A stretch of DNA of 48,237 nt from Gemmatimonadota bacterium. Lineage in GTDB: Bacteria > Gemmatimonadota > Gemmatimonadetes > Longimicrobiales > Gaopeijiaceae. Under the pieces are notes generated by a model, which worked only from the letters and a program-made list of their open reading frames with translations, was not told the origin of the DNA and made no database searches. Of this stretch, positions 1 to 8,914 are shown piece by piece. A program made the translations under genes and the position numbers. Where the stretch lies: the NCBI GenBank assembly GCA_028874905.1, contig JAPPGZ010000002.1:1-48237 (forward strand), read 5' to 3'. Each line of letters starts with the position of its first letter. Positions within the stretch are counted from its first letter, which is position 1.

Positions 1-54
1 GCAGGACACCGGTCTTTGGAACCGGGGGTGGTGGTTCGACTCCACCCGGGCCAA
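1..54 (+). tRNA. tRNA-Gln (UUG anticodon), 3' part
   Basis: The 3' portion of a tRNA, cut by the window edge. The anticodon stem ccggt/accgg encloses the loop ctttgga, so the anticodon is TTG, reading CAA (Gln). A 4-base variable loop follows, then the T arm ggtgg-ttcgact-ccacc (T stem 3' side at 42-46), then the acceptor strand cgggcca (47-53) and discriminator A54. The next bases are tggt, so the CCA end is not encoded and must be added by nucleotidyltransferase. The stretch gacaccggt...accgg matches the usual bacterial tRNA-Gln anticodon arm. The D arm and 5' acceptor strand lie outside the window. Confidence 0.92.
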
Positions 55-106
55 TGGTCGACAAGACCCAGTGCTTGACAAGGCCTGGTCATCCAGCGGA
101 ACAGAC

Positions 107-1909
107 ATGTCGATTCCCTTCCCGTTGACCGCCGCGCTCCTGGCCAGTTGCGGTCTGCTCGCAGCGGCACCCGCCCAGGCGTCCCGTGCCGGCGCCGGCG
201 GGATCGCCGACGGGGCCCGCCCCGGCTTTGCGACGTTGGCTGTGCCCGCCGCTCCGCTCCAGACCCCGGACGCGGTCGACTCGGCCGACGCCCGGTCCCG
301 TGCGCGCGCCGTTCAGACCCGTTTCGAGCGTCGGCGCGTGCGAGACCTCCCCCGTACCCTGGGCGGGGGCAGTCACCCCTGCGATGCCATCATCGGACGG
401 CTGTGCATCTGGGACGACGGCGACGAAGACTGGGAACCCCGCGAGGAGCCCGAGTCGATCAGGGACCAGCGCCTCGAACTCCTCACCGAACTGGAGGCGC
501 TGGCCCGTGCCGTCCCGGGGGACCACTGGATCTTCGGCCAGCGGATCCGGTACAGCGTGGAGGCCGGACTTCTAGCCGAGGCGGAGGGGCTCGCCCGCGG
601 GTGTGGACTTCCCACGCGTTGGCGCTGCGAGGCGTTCCTGGGCTACGTCCTTCACCACCAGGAGGACTTCACCGAAGCGGAAGCCGCATTCGCGCGAGCA
701 CTCGCGGCGATGCCGGCGGACACGGCGGGGGGCTGGGCCGACCCCTATCCTTTGCTGGACGGGGAGCTCCGCGATTGGCTGGAGGCCCAACCCGACTCGG
801 CGAGCGCCGCCCGGCGCCTGTGGACGCTGGCCGATCCCCTGTACCTGGTGGCCGGCAACGAGCGGTGGACCGGACACCTCAGCCGGTGGGTGTACTCGAT
901 GAGTTCCGTTGGGGCCATGAGCCCCCACCAGTTGCGCTGGGGCGAAGACATGACGGAGGCGGTGGTGCGTTACGGGTGGCCGATCGCCTGGGAGCGTTCG
1001 TGGCCCCGCGCAGGGCAGAGCACCGTACAGGTCACCGGACGTGATCCTCCGGCCTCCGTGCGAACGCTGCCGCCCCGCAACGTGCTCGACGGCGGTCCCG
1101 ACAGCGTTGACGCGGTGGTGTGGGAAGTCCCCGACGGTCACGCCCGCAGTGTCTATCTTCCCACCTACCTGGACACGATCGGTTCGCTCGATGGACAGAC
1201 GGGCAGGTTCTGGCGCCACGATGGCGTGATCCTCATCGGAGTGGCGACCCTGCCGGGTCCATCGGTGGGCACGTTGCCCCCGGAGCCCTTCGACGCCGGT
1301 CTGTTCGTGGAGACGGGAGGGGTGGCGCGAACGCTGGGTCGTGCCGCCGTCGAGACCGGCGCGGTCGTGCGTCTGTCGGGGGTGGCACCCTGGGCGGATC
1401 GGGGCGTCGTGAGCCTCGAGGCCAGGGCGCCCGGGCACCGGCAGGCACAGCGCCTCCGCAAAGGCTTCGGACTTAGGCGGTTGCCAACCGATCTCCTGGC
1501 CATCTCGGATCTCGTGCTGCTCGAAGCGGGAGCGGAGCCCACCGGCCTCGAACGGATGCTCGAAGTCGTCAGGGCGTCCACTCATGTCGCCGCCGACGAG
1601 GACCTGACCGTGGCGTTCGAAGTCTACGGGCTGGGTTTTCGGGCCGAGGGGGTAGGCTTCAGTGCCTGGGTCGAAAGGCGCAACGAGGGCGTGCTCTCGC
1701 GGTTCGGCCGCTGGTTACGGGTGCGTGGCCCCCGTGAAGAGGTGTCGATTCGCTGGGAGGAGAGCGGTCCGGAACGCCCTCAGCCCCTGTTCCGGACACT
1801 GCGGCTCAGACTCCCGGGCCTCGACCCCGGTGAGTACCAGGTGGTGCTCGAGGTGTCGGTGGCGGGAAGGGCGCCGCTGGTGGGACGCCGTGCGTTCAGG
1901 GTCTGGTGA
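107..1909 (+). CDS. Secreted protein of unknown function, GWxTD-like
   Basis: A 600-residue protein that I cannot assign to a characterised family. The ATG at 107 is preferred over GTG at 71 because it gives a clean signal peptide (hydrophobic run PLTAALLASCGLLAAAPA, likely cleavage after AQA near residue 26), so the product is probably periplasmic or outer-membrane. After a proline/arginine-rich stretch, residues about 140-210 look like TPR-type helices (LLAEAEGLA, DFTEAEAAFARAL). A central segment with LRWGEDMTEAVVRYGWP resembles the conserved RYG-x-P segment seen in GWxTD-domain proteins of Gemmatimonadota and relatives; this is recalled by eye only. The last 150 residues look like a beta sandwich (GEYQVVLEVSVAG). 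It sits alone between a tRNA and prs. Confidence 0.72.
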   Translation: MSIPFPLTAALLASCGLLAAAPAQASRAGAGGIADGARPGFATLAVPAAPLQTPDAVDSADARSRARAVQTRFERRRVRDLPRTLGGGSHPCDAIIGRLCIWDDGDEDWEPREEPESIRDQRLELLTELEALARAVPGDHWIFGQRIRYSVEAGLLAEAEGLARGCGLPTRWRCEAFLGYVLHHQEDFTEAEAAFARALAAMPADTAGGWADPYPLLDGELRDWLEAQPDSASAARRLWTLADPLYLVAGNERWTGHLSRWVYSMSSVGAMSPHQLRWGEDMTEAVVRYGWPIAWERSWPRAGQSTVQVTGRDPPASVRTLPPRNVLDGGPDSVDAVVWEVPDGHARSVYLPTYLDTIGSLDGQTGRFWRHDGVILIGVATLPGPSVGTLPPEPFDAGLFVETGGVARTLGRAAVETGAVVRLSGVAPWADRGVVSLEARAPGHRQAQRLRKGFGLRRLPTDLLAISDLVLLEAGAEPTGLERMLEVVRASTHVAADEDLTVAFEVYGLGFRAEGVGFSAWVERRNEGVLSRFGRWLRVRGPREEVSIRWEESGPERPQPLFRTLRLRLPGLDPGEYQVVLEVSVAGRAPLVGRRAFRVW

Positions 1910-1922
1910 CTCCTGCCTTAGG

Positions 1923-1952
1923 CTGACACCAGCATGCGTGATTCGCTATAAT
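1923..1952 (+). promoter_or_regulatory. Sigma70-type promoter of the prs operon
   Basis: CTGACA at 1923-1928 (5/6 to the -35 consensus), an 18-bp spacer and a perfect TATAAT at 1947-1952. Transcription would start near 1959, giving a leader of about 45 nt before the first prs ATG. It lies in the only sizeable gap (1910-2002) upstream of prs, L25, pth and hppA. The -35 overlaps the left arm of a 9-bp inverted repeat (1919-1927 with 1972-1980). Confidence 0.72.
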
Positions 1953-1995
1953 GTACGGCTGTCACCGAAACGTCAGCCTACATCCAGTTCCTCCT

Positions 1996-2050
1996 CCCGG
2001 CCATGGACAAAACCACCGAACGCCCGGCCATGGACAAAACCACCGAACGC
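1996..2050 (+). repeat. Perfect 27-bp tandem duplication over the prs start
   Basis: Two identical 27-bp copies (1996-2022 and 2023-2049, plus the first base of a third at 2050). Each carries cccggcc, an ATG and the codons for MDKTTER. The gene therefore has two in-frame start codons, at 2003 and 2030, with the same upstream context. 27 is a multiple of three, so the frame is kept. Confidence 0.95.
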
Positions 2051-3019
2051 GGACCTCTGCTCCTGCTCGCGGGACGGGCAAACCGTCCCCTCGCTCGGGA
2101 GATCGCCGACATGCTGGGCACGTCGGCGGAAGGGGTGACCATCTACAACTTCGCGGACGGAGAGATCTTTGTTCGCATCGACCGCAACGCGCGCGGGCGT
2201 GATGTCTTCATCCTCCAGCCGACCGTGGCGGGGGCCGACAACATCCTGGAGCTGCTCCTCCTGGTGGATGCGGCCAAGCGCGCTTCGGCGGCCCGCGTTA
2301 CCGCCGTGGTTCCGTATTTCGGGTACGGACGTCAGGATCGGAAGGACCAGCCCCGGGTTTCGATCGGGGCCAAACTGGTCGCGAACCTCATGGTGGCGGC
2401 CGGGGCGGACAGGGTGGTCAGCATCGACTTTCACCAGCACCAGATCCAGGGCTTCTTCGACATTCCGGTCGACCACCTCTACGCGGCGCCGGTATTCACC
2501 GCCTACTTCCGCGGCAAGGAGTTGCCGGACCTGGTCGTGGTGGCTCCGGACGTTGGCTCGGCCAAGATGGCGCGCGGATTCGCGAAGCGCCTCGGCGCCT
2601 CCCTGGCGATCATCGACAAGCGACGACCGGCGGCCAACGTTTCCGAGGTGCTCAACGTGGTTGGCGACGTGGTCAACCGCACCTGTCTCATCACCGACGA
2701 CATGATCGATACGGGCGGCACGATCGCGCAGGCGGTCCAGGCCCTGATCGACCGGGGCGCGCGCAGCGTATACGTGGCCGCGACCCACGCCCTGCTCTCC
2801 GGCGAGGCTGTCGCCAGGCTCTCCGCCGCCCCGCTCGAGGAACTGGTCGTCACGAACACGATCGACATCCCGGAGTCAAAGAGATTCGACCGCCTCAGAG
2901 TGCTTTCCGTGGCGGACCTCCTGGCACGGGCGATCACCTACATTCACTCGAACGCATCGGTCAGCCAGCTGTTCGAACTGAAGGACAACAAGGACCCGCC
3001 GAAGATCGCTCTTGCCTGA
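2003..3019 (+). CDS. prs: Ribose-phosphate pyrophosphokinase (PRPP synthetase)
   Basis: Makes PRPP from ribose-5-phosphate and ATP for nucleotide, His, Trp and NAD synthesis in the cytosol. The N-terminal half has LLAGRANRPLA and the catalytic flexible loop FGYGRQDRK. The C-terminal half has the PRPP-binding signature DDMIDTGGT (residues 232-240 from the first start), with SIDFHQHQIQGFF between. It is 338 aa from ATG 2003, or 329 aa from ATG 2030; the 27-bp duplication makes both plausible and neither has a purine-rich SD. Family members are about 310-330 aa, which slightly favours the second. First gene of a run with L25, pth and hppA; prs next to ctc/L25 and pth is a common bacterial order. 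Confidence 0.96.
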   Translation: MDKTTERPAMDKTTERGPLLLLAGRANRPLAREIADMLGTSAEGVTIYNFADGEIFVRIDRNARGRDVFILQPTVAGADNILELLLLVDAAKRASAARVTAVVPYFGYGRQDRKDQPRVSIGAKLVANLMVAAGADRVVSIDFHQHQIQGFFDIPVDHLYAAPVFTAYFRGKELPDLVVVAPDVGSAKMARGFAKRLGASLAIIDKRRPAANVSEVLNVVGDVVNRTCLITDDMIDTGGTIAQAVQALIDRGARSVYVAATHALLSGEAVARLSAAPLEELVVTNTIDIPESKRFDRLRVLSVADLLARAITYIHSNASVSQLFELKDNKDPPKIALA

Positions 3020-3047
3020 GCGCTTCGGCCGGCGCAGGGAACACGAC

Positions 3048-3701
3048 ATGGAAGCGAAACTGAATCTCCTGACACGCGGCGAATCCGGTAAGGGCGCTGC
3101 ACGCAAGCTCCGCCGGTCGGGGCGCGTCCCGGGCGTCATCTACGGCGGCGGGGACGAGCCGGTCATGGTCTCGATGGAAGCACGCGAAACACTGCAGCTC
3201 TTCCAGTCCATCCCGGTGGACAACACGATCCTCAATCTTTCGCTCGACGGGGATGAGGGCCCCGAGCAGGCGCTCGTGAGGGAAGTGCAGGTGCACCCCT
3301 ATCGCACCGAACTCCTCCATGTCGACTTCTTGCGTGTTCAGCGCGGCGTTCCGATCGAGGTGCACGTGCCGGTGCATCTCATGGGCCTGCCCGACGGTGT
3401 GCGCAACGAGGGCGGAATCCTCGACCAGGTTGCGCACGACATCGTCGTCAAGTGCGTCCCGTCGCTGATACCGGAAGCGATCGAGGTGGACGTCACGCGA
3501 CTCGGCATAGGAGACGTCCTGCGTGCCGGCGACGTGGTGATGCCCGATGGTGTAGAGAACCTCGTCGATCCCGAACGCATGATCTGCGGCGTCGCGGCGG
3601 CGAGGTTGGCGCCCGAGGAGTTGGAGGAGGAGGAAGAAGGAGTCGAGGCCGAGCCCGGGCTGGAGACCCCGACGAGTGAGCCCGGCGAGGACGAGGATTG
3701 A
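3048..3701 (+). CDS. rplY: 50S ribosomal protein L25, long Ctc/TL5 form
   Basis: Binds 5S rRNA in the large subunit; in Bacillus the long form (Ctc) is a general stress protein. The 217 aa comprise an N-terminal L25 beta-barrel (residues 1-95, with GESGKGAARKLRRSGRVPGV), a TL5-type C-terminal beta domain (about 96-190, with VPVHLMGLPDGV and GGILDQV), and an acidic tail from EELEEEEEG to the end. The ATG at 3048 is chosen over an in-frame TTG at 3012 because caggga lies 7 bases upstream and the protein then begins like its family. Its stop overlaps the pth start by 4 bases, implying translational coupling. Confidence 0.95.
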   Translation: MEAKLNLLTRGESGKGAARKLRRSGRVPGVIYGGGDEPVMVSMEARETLQLFQSIPVDNTILNLSLDGDEGPEQALVREVQVHPYRTELLHVDFLRVQRGVPIEVHVPVHLMGLPDGVRNEGGILDQVAHDIVVKCVPSLIPEAIEVDVTRLGIGDVLRAGDVVMPDGVENLVDPERMICGVAAARLAPEELEEEEEGVEAEPGLETPTSEPGEDED

Positions 3702-4348
3702 ATCCGGCGGGTGCGCCCGGTCCGGATATTTCACGCCCGTCGTTCGATGCACTGGCGCCCCCGAAGGATGCGGACGGCTCCAGACTCAAGCTGGTTCTGG
3801 GGTTGGGGAATCCCGGGCGGCAATACGACTCGACACGCCACAATGTCGGTTGGTGGGTGCTGGATCGGTTCGCCTACGACCACGGCCTCCCGGCCTTCGA
3901 GCGGCGGGGCGACCGGCTCGAGACCTCGGGTGCGATCGGGGGGCGCGAGATCCGGCTGGTCAAGCCCCGGACCTACGTCAACCGGAGCGGTCTTGCGCTC
4001 GCGGCGCTTCGGCAGACCACGGGCTTCGAGACGGCGAGCGACCTGCTCGTCGTAGCCGACGACGCGAACCTGGACGTGGGACGGATCCGGTTCCGACCGG
4101 GCGGCGGTACCGGTGGTCACAAGGGGCTCAAGTCCGTGACCGCCGTGCTGGGAACCCCGACTTACGCGAGATTGCGGATCGGCGTGGGTCTGGTACCCCA
4201 GGATACCGATCTCGCTGCCTGGGTCCTCTCGGCAATGCCGGAGGAAGACGAGGACGTGGTGGTCGCGCTCCTGCCGGAGTTGAGCCGGGCCGTGGCCGTG
4301 TGGGCCGAGGACGGAGTGGAAGCCGCGATGAACCGTTTCAACAGGTGA
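3698..4348 (+). CDS. pth: Peptidyl-tRNA hydrolase
   Basis: Cleaves peptidyl-tRNA released from stalled ribosomes so that tRNA is recycled. The 216-aa product has LGLGNPG followed by the catalytic His in TRHNVGWW, the Asp in VVADDANL, and the GGGTGGHKGLKS segment with the second conserved His. The start is a TTG overlapping the L25 stop (ttga), with gaggacgagga just upstream; no ATG or GTG lies between it and the conserved core. The first 28 residues, rich in Pro and Ala, are an extension beyond the usual family start. Pairing with L25 is a widespread gene order. Confidence 0.95.
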   Translation: MNPAGAPGPDISRPSFDALAPPKDADGSRLKLVLGLGNPGRQYDSTRHNVGWWVLDRFAYDHGLPAFERRGDRLETSGAIGGREIRLVKPRTYVNRSGLALAALRQTTGFETASDLLVVADDANLDVGRIRFRPGGGTGGHKGLKSVTAVLGTPTYARLRIGVGLVPQDTDLAAWVLSAMPEEDEDVVVALLPELSRAVAVWAEDGVEAAMNRFNR

Positions 4349-4375
4349 ACCCTATAACACAGGAAGCATGAAGCC

Positions 4376-6439
4376 GTGATCGACCTACTTGGTTTGACGA
4401 ACTTGTCGTGGGTAGCCGGCGCCATGGGGCTGCTGGCCGCTCTCCTTGTCTACCGCTATGTGGTCGGGCAATCCGCCGGCACCAGCGTAATGACGGATCT
4501 CGCGGACCAGATCCACGATGGCGCGATGGCGTTTCTGCGGCGTGAATACACCGTACTGGCGATTTTTGTCGCCGTGGTCGCGCTGTTGCTTTATCTGGCC
4601 ATCGGCCAGGCCACCGCGCTCGCATACGTTGCGGGAGCGGCGAGCAGCGTGCTGGCCGGGTTCTTCGGCATGAAGGCCGCGACCCGCGCGAACGTGCGCA
4701 CCTCGGCCGCAGCCAGCGACGAGGGCCAGGGCAAGGCGCTCCGGATCGCCTTTTTCGGGGGTGCGGTGATGGGACTCTCGGTCGCGGCGCTGGGATTGTT
4801 GGGCATCGGGGCCCTCTACACGGTGCTGGCAGCCGACGCGATCCCCGGCACCGGCGAACTGCCCCGCTTTGCGGCGATCATCTCCGGATTCGCGATGGGG
4901 GCTTCGTCGATCGCCCTGTTCGCGCGCGTCGGTGGCGGCATCTTCACCAAGGCGGCCGACGTGGGCGCGGACCTCGTAGGCAAGGTCGAGGCCGGGATTC
5001 CGGAAGACGATCCGCGCAACCCGGCCACGATCGCCGACAACGTGGGCGACAACGTCGGCGACGTCGCGGGAATGGGTGCCGACATCTTCGAGTCGTATGT
5101 GGGTTCGATCGTCGCGACCATCGCGATCGGCGCCACCTCGGTCGCGCTGGCCGCGAGCACCGCGGAGGCGGTTGCGCTTCCGGTGATCACCGTACTCGTC
5201 GGGCTGCTGTGCTCGATCATCGGGATCGGCACGATGAAGCTCCTGGAACGCACCGAGCCCGGCGCGGCGCTGCGCAATGTCACGTTCATCGCGGCGGGGC
5301 TGTTCCTGGTGATCATGTACTTCGTGGTCCGGGCGCTGGACATGACCATCATCGATCCGGTCACGGGTTCCCCCCGCTCGGCCATGGGACCGTTCTGGGC
5401 GCTCTTGGCCGGGACCCTGGTCGGGATCCTCATAGGAGTGGTGACCGAGTACTATACCGGCGCCCGTCCCGTGCGGAAGATCGCCGAGGCGTCGGAGACG
5501 GGCTCCGCCACGAACATCATTACGGGCCTGGCGGTGGGGATGGAGTCGACGGCCATTCCGTTGCTCCTGATCTGCACGGCGATCCTCGTATCCTTCCTGA
5601 CCGCAGGATTGTACGGAATCGGAATCGCGGCCGTGGGAATGCTCGCCACGGTCGGAGCGACCATGTCGGTCGACGCGTACGGCCCCGTCGCCGACAACGC
5701 CGGCGGAATCAGCGAAATGGCCGGCCTGGGGCCCGACACGCGAAAGGTCACCGACTCGCTCGACGCGATCGGCAACACGACTGCAGCCATCGGCAAGGGC
5801 TTCGCCATCGGGTCGGCGGCACTGACCGCGCTGGCCCTGTTCTCGGCGTACGCCTCGAGCGTGGGGCTGCGCGAATCCGGAATCAACATCGCCGACCCCC
5901 TGGTGGTGGTCGGTCTCTTCATCGGGGGCATGCTGCCGTTCCTGGTAGGGTCGTTCACGATGACCGCCGTGGGGCGCGCGGCCGCCGGAATGGTCGAGGA
6001 GGTCCGCCGCCAGTTCCGCGAGATTCCCGGGTTGATGGAGGGAACCGCCAAGCCGGATTCGGCTCGTTGCGTGGACATCTCGACCCGCGCCGCGCTCCGC
6101 GAAATGATGCTTCCGGGGATTACGGCGATCCTGGCCCCGGTCCTGGTCGGCCGCTTCCTCGGCATCGAGGCGCTGGGCGGGCTGCTCGCGGGCGCGACGG
6201 TCACAGGCGTGCTCATGGCGCTCTTCATGGCCAACGCGGGAGGAGCCTGGGACAATGCCAAGAAGTACATCGAGGGGGGTGCGCACGGAGGCAAGGGCTC
6301 CGACCCGCACAAGGCCGCCGTGGTGGGCGACACCGTGGGAGATCCGTTCAAGGACACTTCGGGACCGTCGCTCAACATCCTGATCAAGCTGATGAGCGTG
6401 GTGTCGCTGGTACTCGCTCCCTGGTTCGTGGGCGGATGA
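4376..6439 (+). CDS. hppA: Membrane pyrophosphatase ion pump, probably K+-dependent
   Basis: Integral membrane pump that couples PPi hydrolysis to H+ (or Na+) export. The 687 aa hold about 16 hydrophobic helices. The PPi/Mg2+ site motifs are all present: [12 protein letters not shown] (about residue 222 on), GGAWDNAKK and [15 protein letters not shown] near the C-terminus. The segment [10 protein letters not shown] (466-475) has Ala at 470, where K+-independent enzymes have Lys; by the established rule this predicts K+ dependence. H+ versus Na+ specificity cannot be told by eye. The GTG start at 4376 has aggaag 9 bases upstream. Co-transcription with prs and pth is likely; pth is 27 bp upstream. 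Removing PPi also pulls biosynthetic reactions forward. Confidence 0.97.
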   Translation: MIDLLGLTNLSWVAGAMGLLAALLVYRYVVGQSAGTSVMTDLADQIHDGAMAFLRREYTVLAIFVAVVALLLYLAIGQATALAYVAGAASSVLAGFFGMKAATRANVRTSAAASDEGQGKALRIAFFGGAVMGLSVAALGLLGIGALYTVLAADAIPGTGELPRFAAIISGFAMGASSIALFARVGGGIFTKAADVGADLVGKVEAGIPEDDPRNPATIADNVGDNVGDVAGMGADIFESYVGSIVATIAIGATSVALAASTAEAVALPVITVLVGLLCSIIGIGTMKLLERTEPGAALRNVTFIAAGLFLVIMYFVVRALDMTIIDPVTGSPRSAMGPFWALLAGTLVGILIGVVTEYYTGARPVRKIAEASETGSATNIITGLAVGMESTAIPLLLICTAILVSFLTAGLYGIGIAAVGMLATVGATMSVDAYGPVADNAGGISEMAGLGPDTRKVTDSLDAIGNTTAAIGKGFAIGSAALTALALFSAYASSVGLRESGINIADPLVVVGLFIGGMLPFLVGSFTMTAVGRAAAGMVEEVRRQFREIPGLMEGTAKPDSARCVDISTRAALREMMLPGITAILAPVLVGRFLGIEALGGLLAGATVTGVLMALFMANAGGAWDNAKKYIEGGAHGGKGSDPHKAAVVGDTVGDPFKDTSGPSLNILIKLMSVVSLVLAPWFVGG

Positions 6440-6476
6440 TGCGGGCCGCGATGTTCCCGCGAGGGGAGTGTGGGAC

Positions 6477-7715
6477 ATGAGCGCGCGAAGGAGCGCTTCG
6501 TTCGACGGGGCCGTCGCGTTCGCGCAGGACCTGATTCGTATCCCGTCGCTTCCGGGCGAGGAGGGCGAGCTTACGCGCCGTGTGATCGCCGAGATGGAGA
6601 CGCTGGGCTACGACGAGACCTACACCGACGAGCTCGGCAGCGCGATCGGCGTCGTGCGGGGCGGAGCCGGCGCCACGGTCATGCTGAGCGCTCACCTGGA
6701 CATGGTCGCGGCCGGCGACCACGACGAGTGGGAATACCCGCCCTTCGGCGGGGTTATCGCGGACGGCTGCCTGCACGGACGCGGGGCCATGGACATCAAG
6801 GGGCCGCTGGCGCTGCAGGTGCATGTGGCCGCGGCCCTGCGCGGCAGGGTACCGGGCGACATCATCGTCGCCCACCCCGTCTACGAGGAACGCGGCGGCT
6901 GGGGAATGGACCACCTGACCCGCGTCGACGGCGGTCTGCGCCCCGATGTGGTGATCATCGGCGAATCCACTCACGGCGATGTCGCGATCGGCCATCGGGG
7001 AAGGTGCGAAGTCGAGATTGTCGGGCACGGGCTGGCGGGCCACGCCTCCGCTCCGGATCGCGCACGCAACGCGCTCGACCTGGCGCCGGCGATCCTGGCG
7101 GGGGTCACGGACCTGGCGTCGGCCCAGGAGGCCGATGACGTGCTCGGCCACGCCTCCCTGGTGGCGACGGGCATCGACGCCGTCCCGGCCAGCCTGAACG
7201 TGATTCCCGACCGCATCACCGTCACCCTGGACTGGCGCATCCTTCCGGGAGACACCGAGGAAGGCCTGCTCACCCGGGTGCGCGACGCCCTGAAGCCGCA
7301 CCTGAAGCGCCTGGAGGCGGATGGCTGGCCCGCGGCCGGCAAGTCGGTGGAGGTGCGCGTCGCGACCGAGCGTCAGCGCGCATATACGGGCGTGGAAGAG
7401 GAGCGCAGCATCCTCAGCCCCGGGTTCCTCATGGACCCCGGCCATCCCGTTGTCCTGGCGGCCGCGCGGGCGGTGGGCAAACGGGGCGCGGACGGATCCG
7501 GAGGCACGGCGACCGTTCGCCCGTGGACCTTTGCCACGGACGGAGGGTGGACTTGCGGCGTGCGCGGCATCCCCACAATCGGCTTCGCCCCCGGCGAGGA
7601 GCGCTACGCGCACACCAACACGGAACGTCTCGACCTGGATGAAGCGCGGTGGGGGTACGCGAAATACCTGGAACTGGTCCCTGCGGTGCAGGTGGCCGCC
7701 GGGGGGCGGAGCTAG
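6477..7715 (+). CDS. M20-family metallohydrolase (ArgE/DapE/YgeY type)
   Basis: Zinc-dependent amidohydrolase or peptidase of 412 aa. Metal-site motifs are clear: SAHLDMV (His, Asp), [11 protein letters not shown] (bridging Asp), [11 protein letters not shown] (catalytic and ligand Glu), GESTHGD and, near the C-terminus, [15 protein letters not shown] (ligand His). A dimerisation lid lies between ([15 protein letters not shown] to about residue 300). The HLDMV/YEERGG pattern recalls the YgeY-like branch linked to purine or selenium metabolism, but the substrate cannot be read from sequence. ATG 6477 has gagggga 9 bases upstream and is preferred to GTG 6468. It follows hppA by 37 bp and faces the aldolase-like gene with a 6-bp gap. 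Confidence 0.9.
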   Translation: MSARRSASFDGAVAFAQDLIRIPSLPGEEGELTRRVIAEMETLGYDETYTDELGSAIGVVRGGAGATVMLSAHLDMVAAGDHDEWEYPPFGGVIADGCLHGRGAMDIKGPLALQVHVAAALRGRVPGDIIVAHPVYEERGGWGMDHLTRVDGGLRPDVVIIGESTHGDVAIGHRGRCEVEIVGHGLAGHASAPDRARNALDLAPAILAGVTDLASAQEADDVLGHASLVATGIDAVPASLNVIPDRITVTLDWRILPGDTEEGLLTRVRDALKPHLKRLEADGWPAAGKSVEVRVATERQRAYTGVEEERSILSPGFLMDPGHPVVLAAARAVGKRGADGSGGTATVRPWTFATDGGWTCGVRGIPTIGFAPGEERYAHTNTERLDLDEARWGYAKYLELVPAVQVAAGGRS

Positions 7716-7721
7716 CCCGAC

Positions 7722-8804
7722 TCAGTCCATCGGGACGGTCCGGAGCACCTTGCCCTCCACACGATCAAAGATCTCGTCGAGGCTCGTTCCGGTTACGGTC
7801 AGCCCGTGGTTCTTCAGTCCCACGACGCATCGGTTGGGATCATCAGCCTCGCGCACGATGTCGGCGACGGCCTGACCGAGTTCGCGCGTACCGCACGGGT
7901 AGTTGAACTCGGTCGACGGAATCCCCTCCATCCAGCCGTGGAAGTGGAGGATCGCACCGATCCCGGGATGCTCGCGGTAGATCATCCAGTGCTCGATCGC
8001 ATCGACGGAGACGCGCCTGGGCTCCACGCCCGGCGGGTGGCTGACCACCATGGTGTTCCGTTCGGGGTCGTAGTCCTTGACCATGAGAATGTCGCGCCCG
8101 ATTTTCTGCAGGTTCGATTTGTCAACCCCGCTGGCGCTCATCCAGAACCACTGGTCGTCGAAGCGCGCGGACACGTTGCCGTAGGAGAGACCGCCGATGC
8201 CGAAGATCCGTTTCACGTGCCGGAAGTCGCGCGGCGTCAGAACCTCGTCCATGGGGAAGGGCGCCGGCAACAGGTCCAGCTCGTCCAGCTTACGGCCGGC
8301 ACGATAGATCGACCGGGTGATGTCGTCCCCGTCCCACAGTTCCTCGGGAAGATCCGGCTGGAAGGAGTTGTCGATCACCAGCGTCGACGAGGCCATGGGC
8401 TCGATCCGGGCGTAGACCCGCTCGAAGTAGGTTCCGGAGTCGGAAGCGCCCGGCACGACGTAGTGGCCCTGCTCCATCGTGATGAAATGGGCGTCCGGAT
8501 CGTTGCCGGACGACGGAATCAACCCCACGGCCAGATTGGCCAGGGCGCGCAGCAGAGTGGGGTAGCCCTGCGCGATATGGTCCGTGAACGGAACCGGGAA
8601 CTCCGTAACGGCACAGACGAATACGGCCTGCGCCTGCCGTCGAAACGGCCTCGGACGCCCTTTCGGAAAGAAGTTGAAGACAAGCTTCGCCTCGTCGGGT
8701 CGCGTGGCGTAGCGGTGGCCCTCCGCCTCCATGACCGTCCGCAGTCCTCGGGAGAACCACCGGAAGGTGTCGCTGTCAGGCGACCCGACGAAAGCGAATG
8801 TCAT
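7722..8804 (-). CDS. Class II aldolase/adducin-type protein, extra N-terminal domain
   Basis: 360 aa. The C-terminal half (about 165-360) is a class II aldolase/adducin fold: GGLSYGNVSAR (phosphate loop), SASGVDKSNL, then metal ligands HFHGW and NHGLTV. Members act on sugar or ketose phosphates as zinc aldolases or epimerases; a distinct Glu/Asp acid is not obvious to me. The first 165 residues (FVGSPDSDTFRWFSRG, KLVFNFFPKGRPRPFRR) match no domain I recognise. ATG 8804 is chosen because gggggt lies 8 bases upstream; upstream in-frame Met codons lack this. The gene is divergent from rpsF and converges on the M20 gene, so it is a single-gene unit. Substrate unknown. Confidence 0.85.
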   Translation of the reverse strand: MTFAFVGSPDSDTFRWFSRGLRTVMEAEGHRYATRPDEAKLVFNFFPKGRPRPFRRQAQAVFVCAVTEFPVPFTDHIAQGYPTLLRALANLAVGLIPSSGNDPDAHFITMEQGHYVVPGASDSGTYFERVYARIEPMASSTLVIDNSFQPDLPEELWDGDDITRSIYRAGRKLDELDLLPAPFPMDEVLTPRDFRHVKRIFGIGGLSYGNVSARFDDQWFWMSASGVDKSNLQKIGRDILMVKDYDPERNTMVVSHPPGVEPRRVSVDAIEHWMIYREHPGIGAILHFHGWMEGIPSTEFNYPCGTRELGQAVADIVREADDPNRCVVGLKNHGLTVTGTSLDEIFDRVEGKVLRTVPMD

Positions 8805-8828
8805 GGAAGGATACCCCCGGTGCATGGT

Positions 8829-8838
8829 GTTCGCGAAC
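8829..8838. promoter_or_regulatory. Possible operator, 10-bp perfect palindrome
   Basis: GTTCGCGAAC is its own reverse complement and lies 25-34 bp upstream of the aldolase-like ATG. A second short inverted repeat, gaacc-N8-ggttc, starts inside it and runs to about 8852. This is where a repressor of the aldolase-like gene would be expected, but a 10-bp palindrome may be chance. Confidence 0.25.
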
Positions 8839-8914
8839 CGTACAAAAGGTTCACACAAAGCGCCAGAACGCAACCCCTTCCGAAGCGGCCGCCGCGACGC
8901 ATTGTCCCGGACAC

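Noticed and set aside
75..80. Perfect TTGACA before the first CDS
   Set aside because: No acceptable -10 at 16-19 bp (candidates ggaaca, gaacag), so it cannot be called a promoter.
4368..4379. Tiny ORF ATG-AAG-CCG-TGA overlapping the hppA GTG start
   Set aside because: Three codons with a plausible SD, but a similar one (31388-31399, before fabD) shows such things arise by chance in this sequence. No evidence of translation.
4385..6478. Very long open frame on the minus strand opposite hppA (and similar ones opposite smc and aroF)
   Set aside because: High G+C removes stop codons from antisense frames. The translation has no recognisable domain and mirrors a strongly conserved gene.
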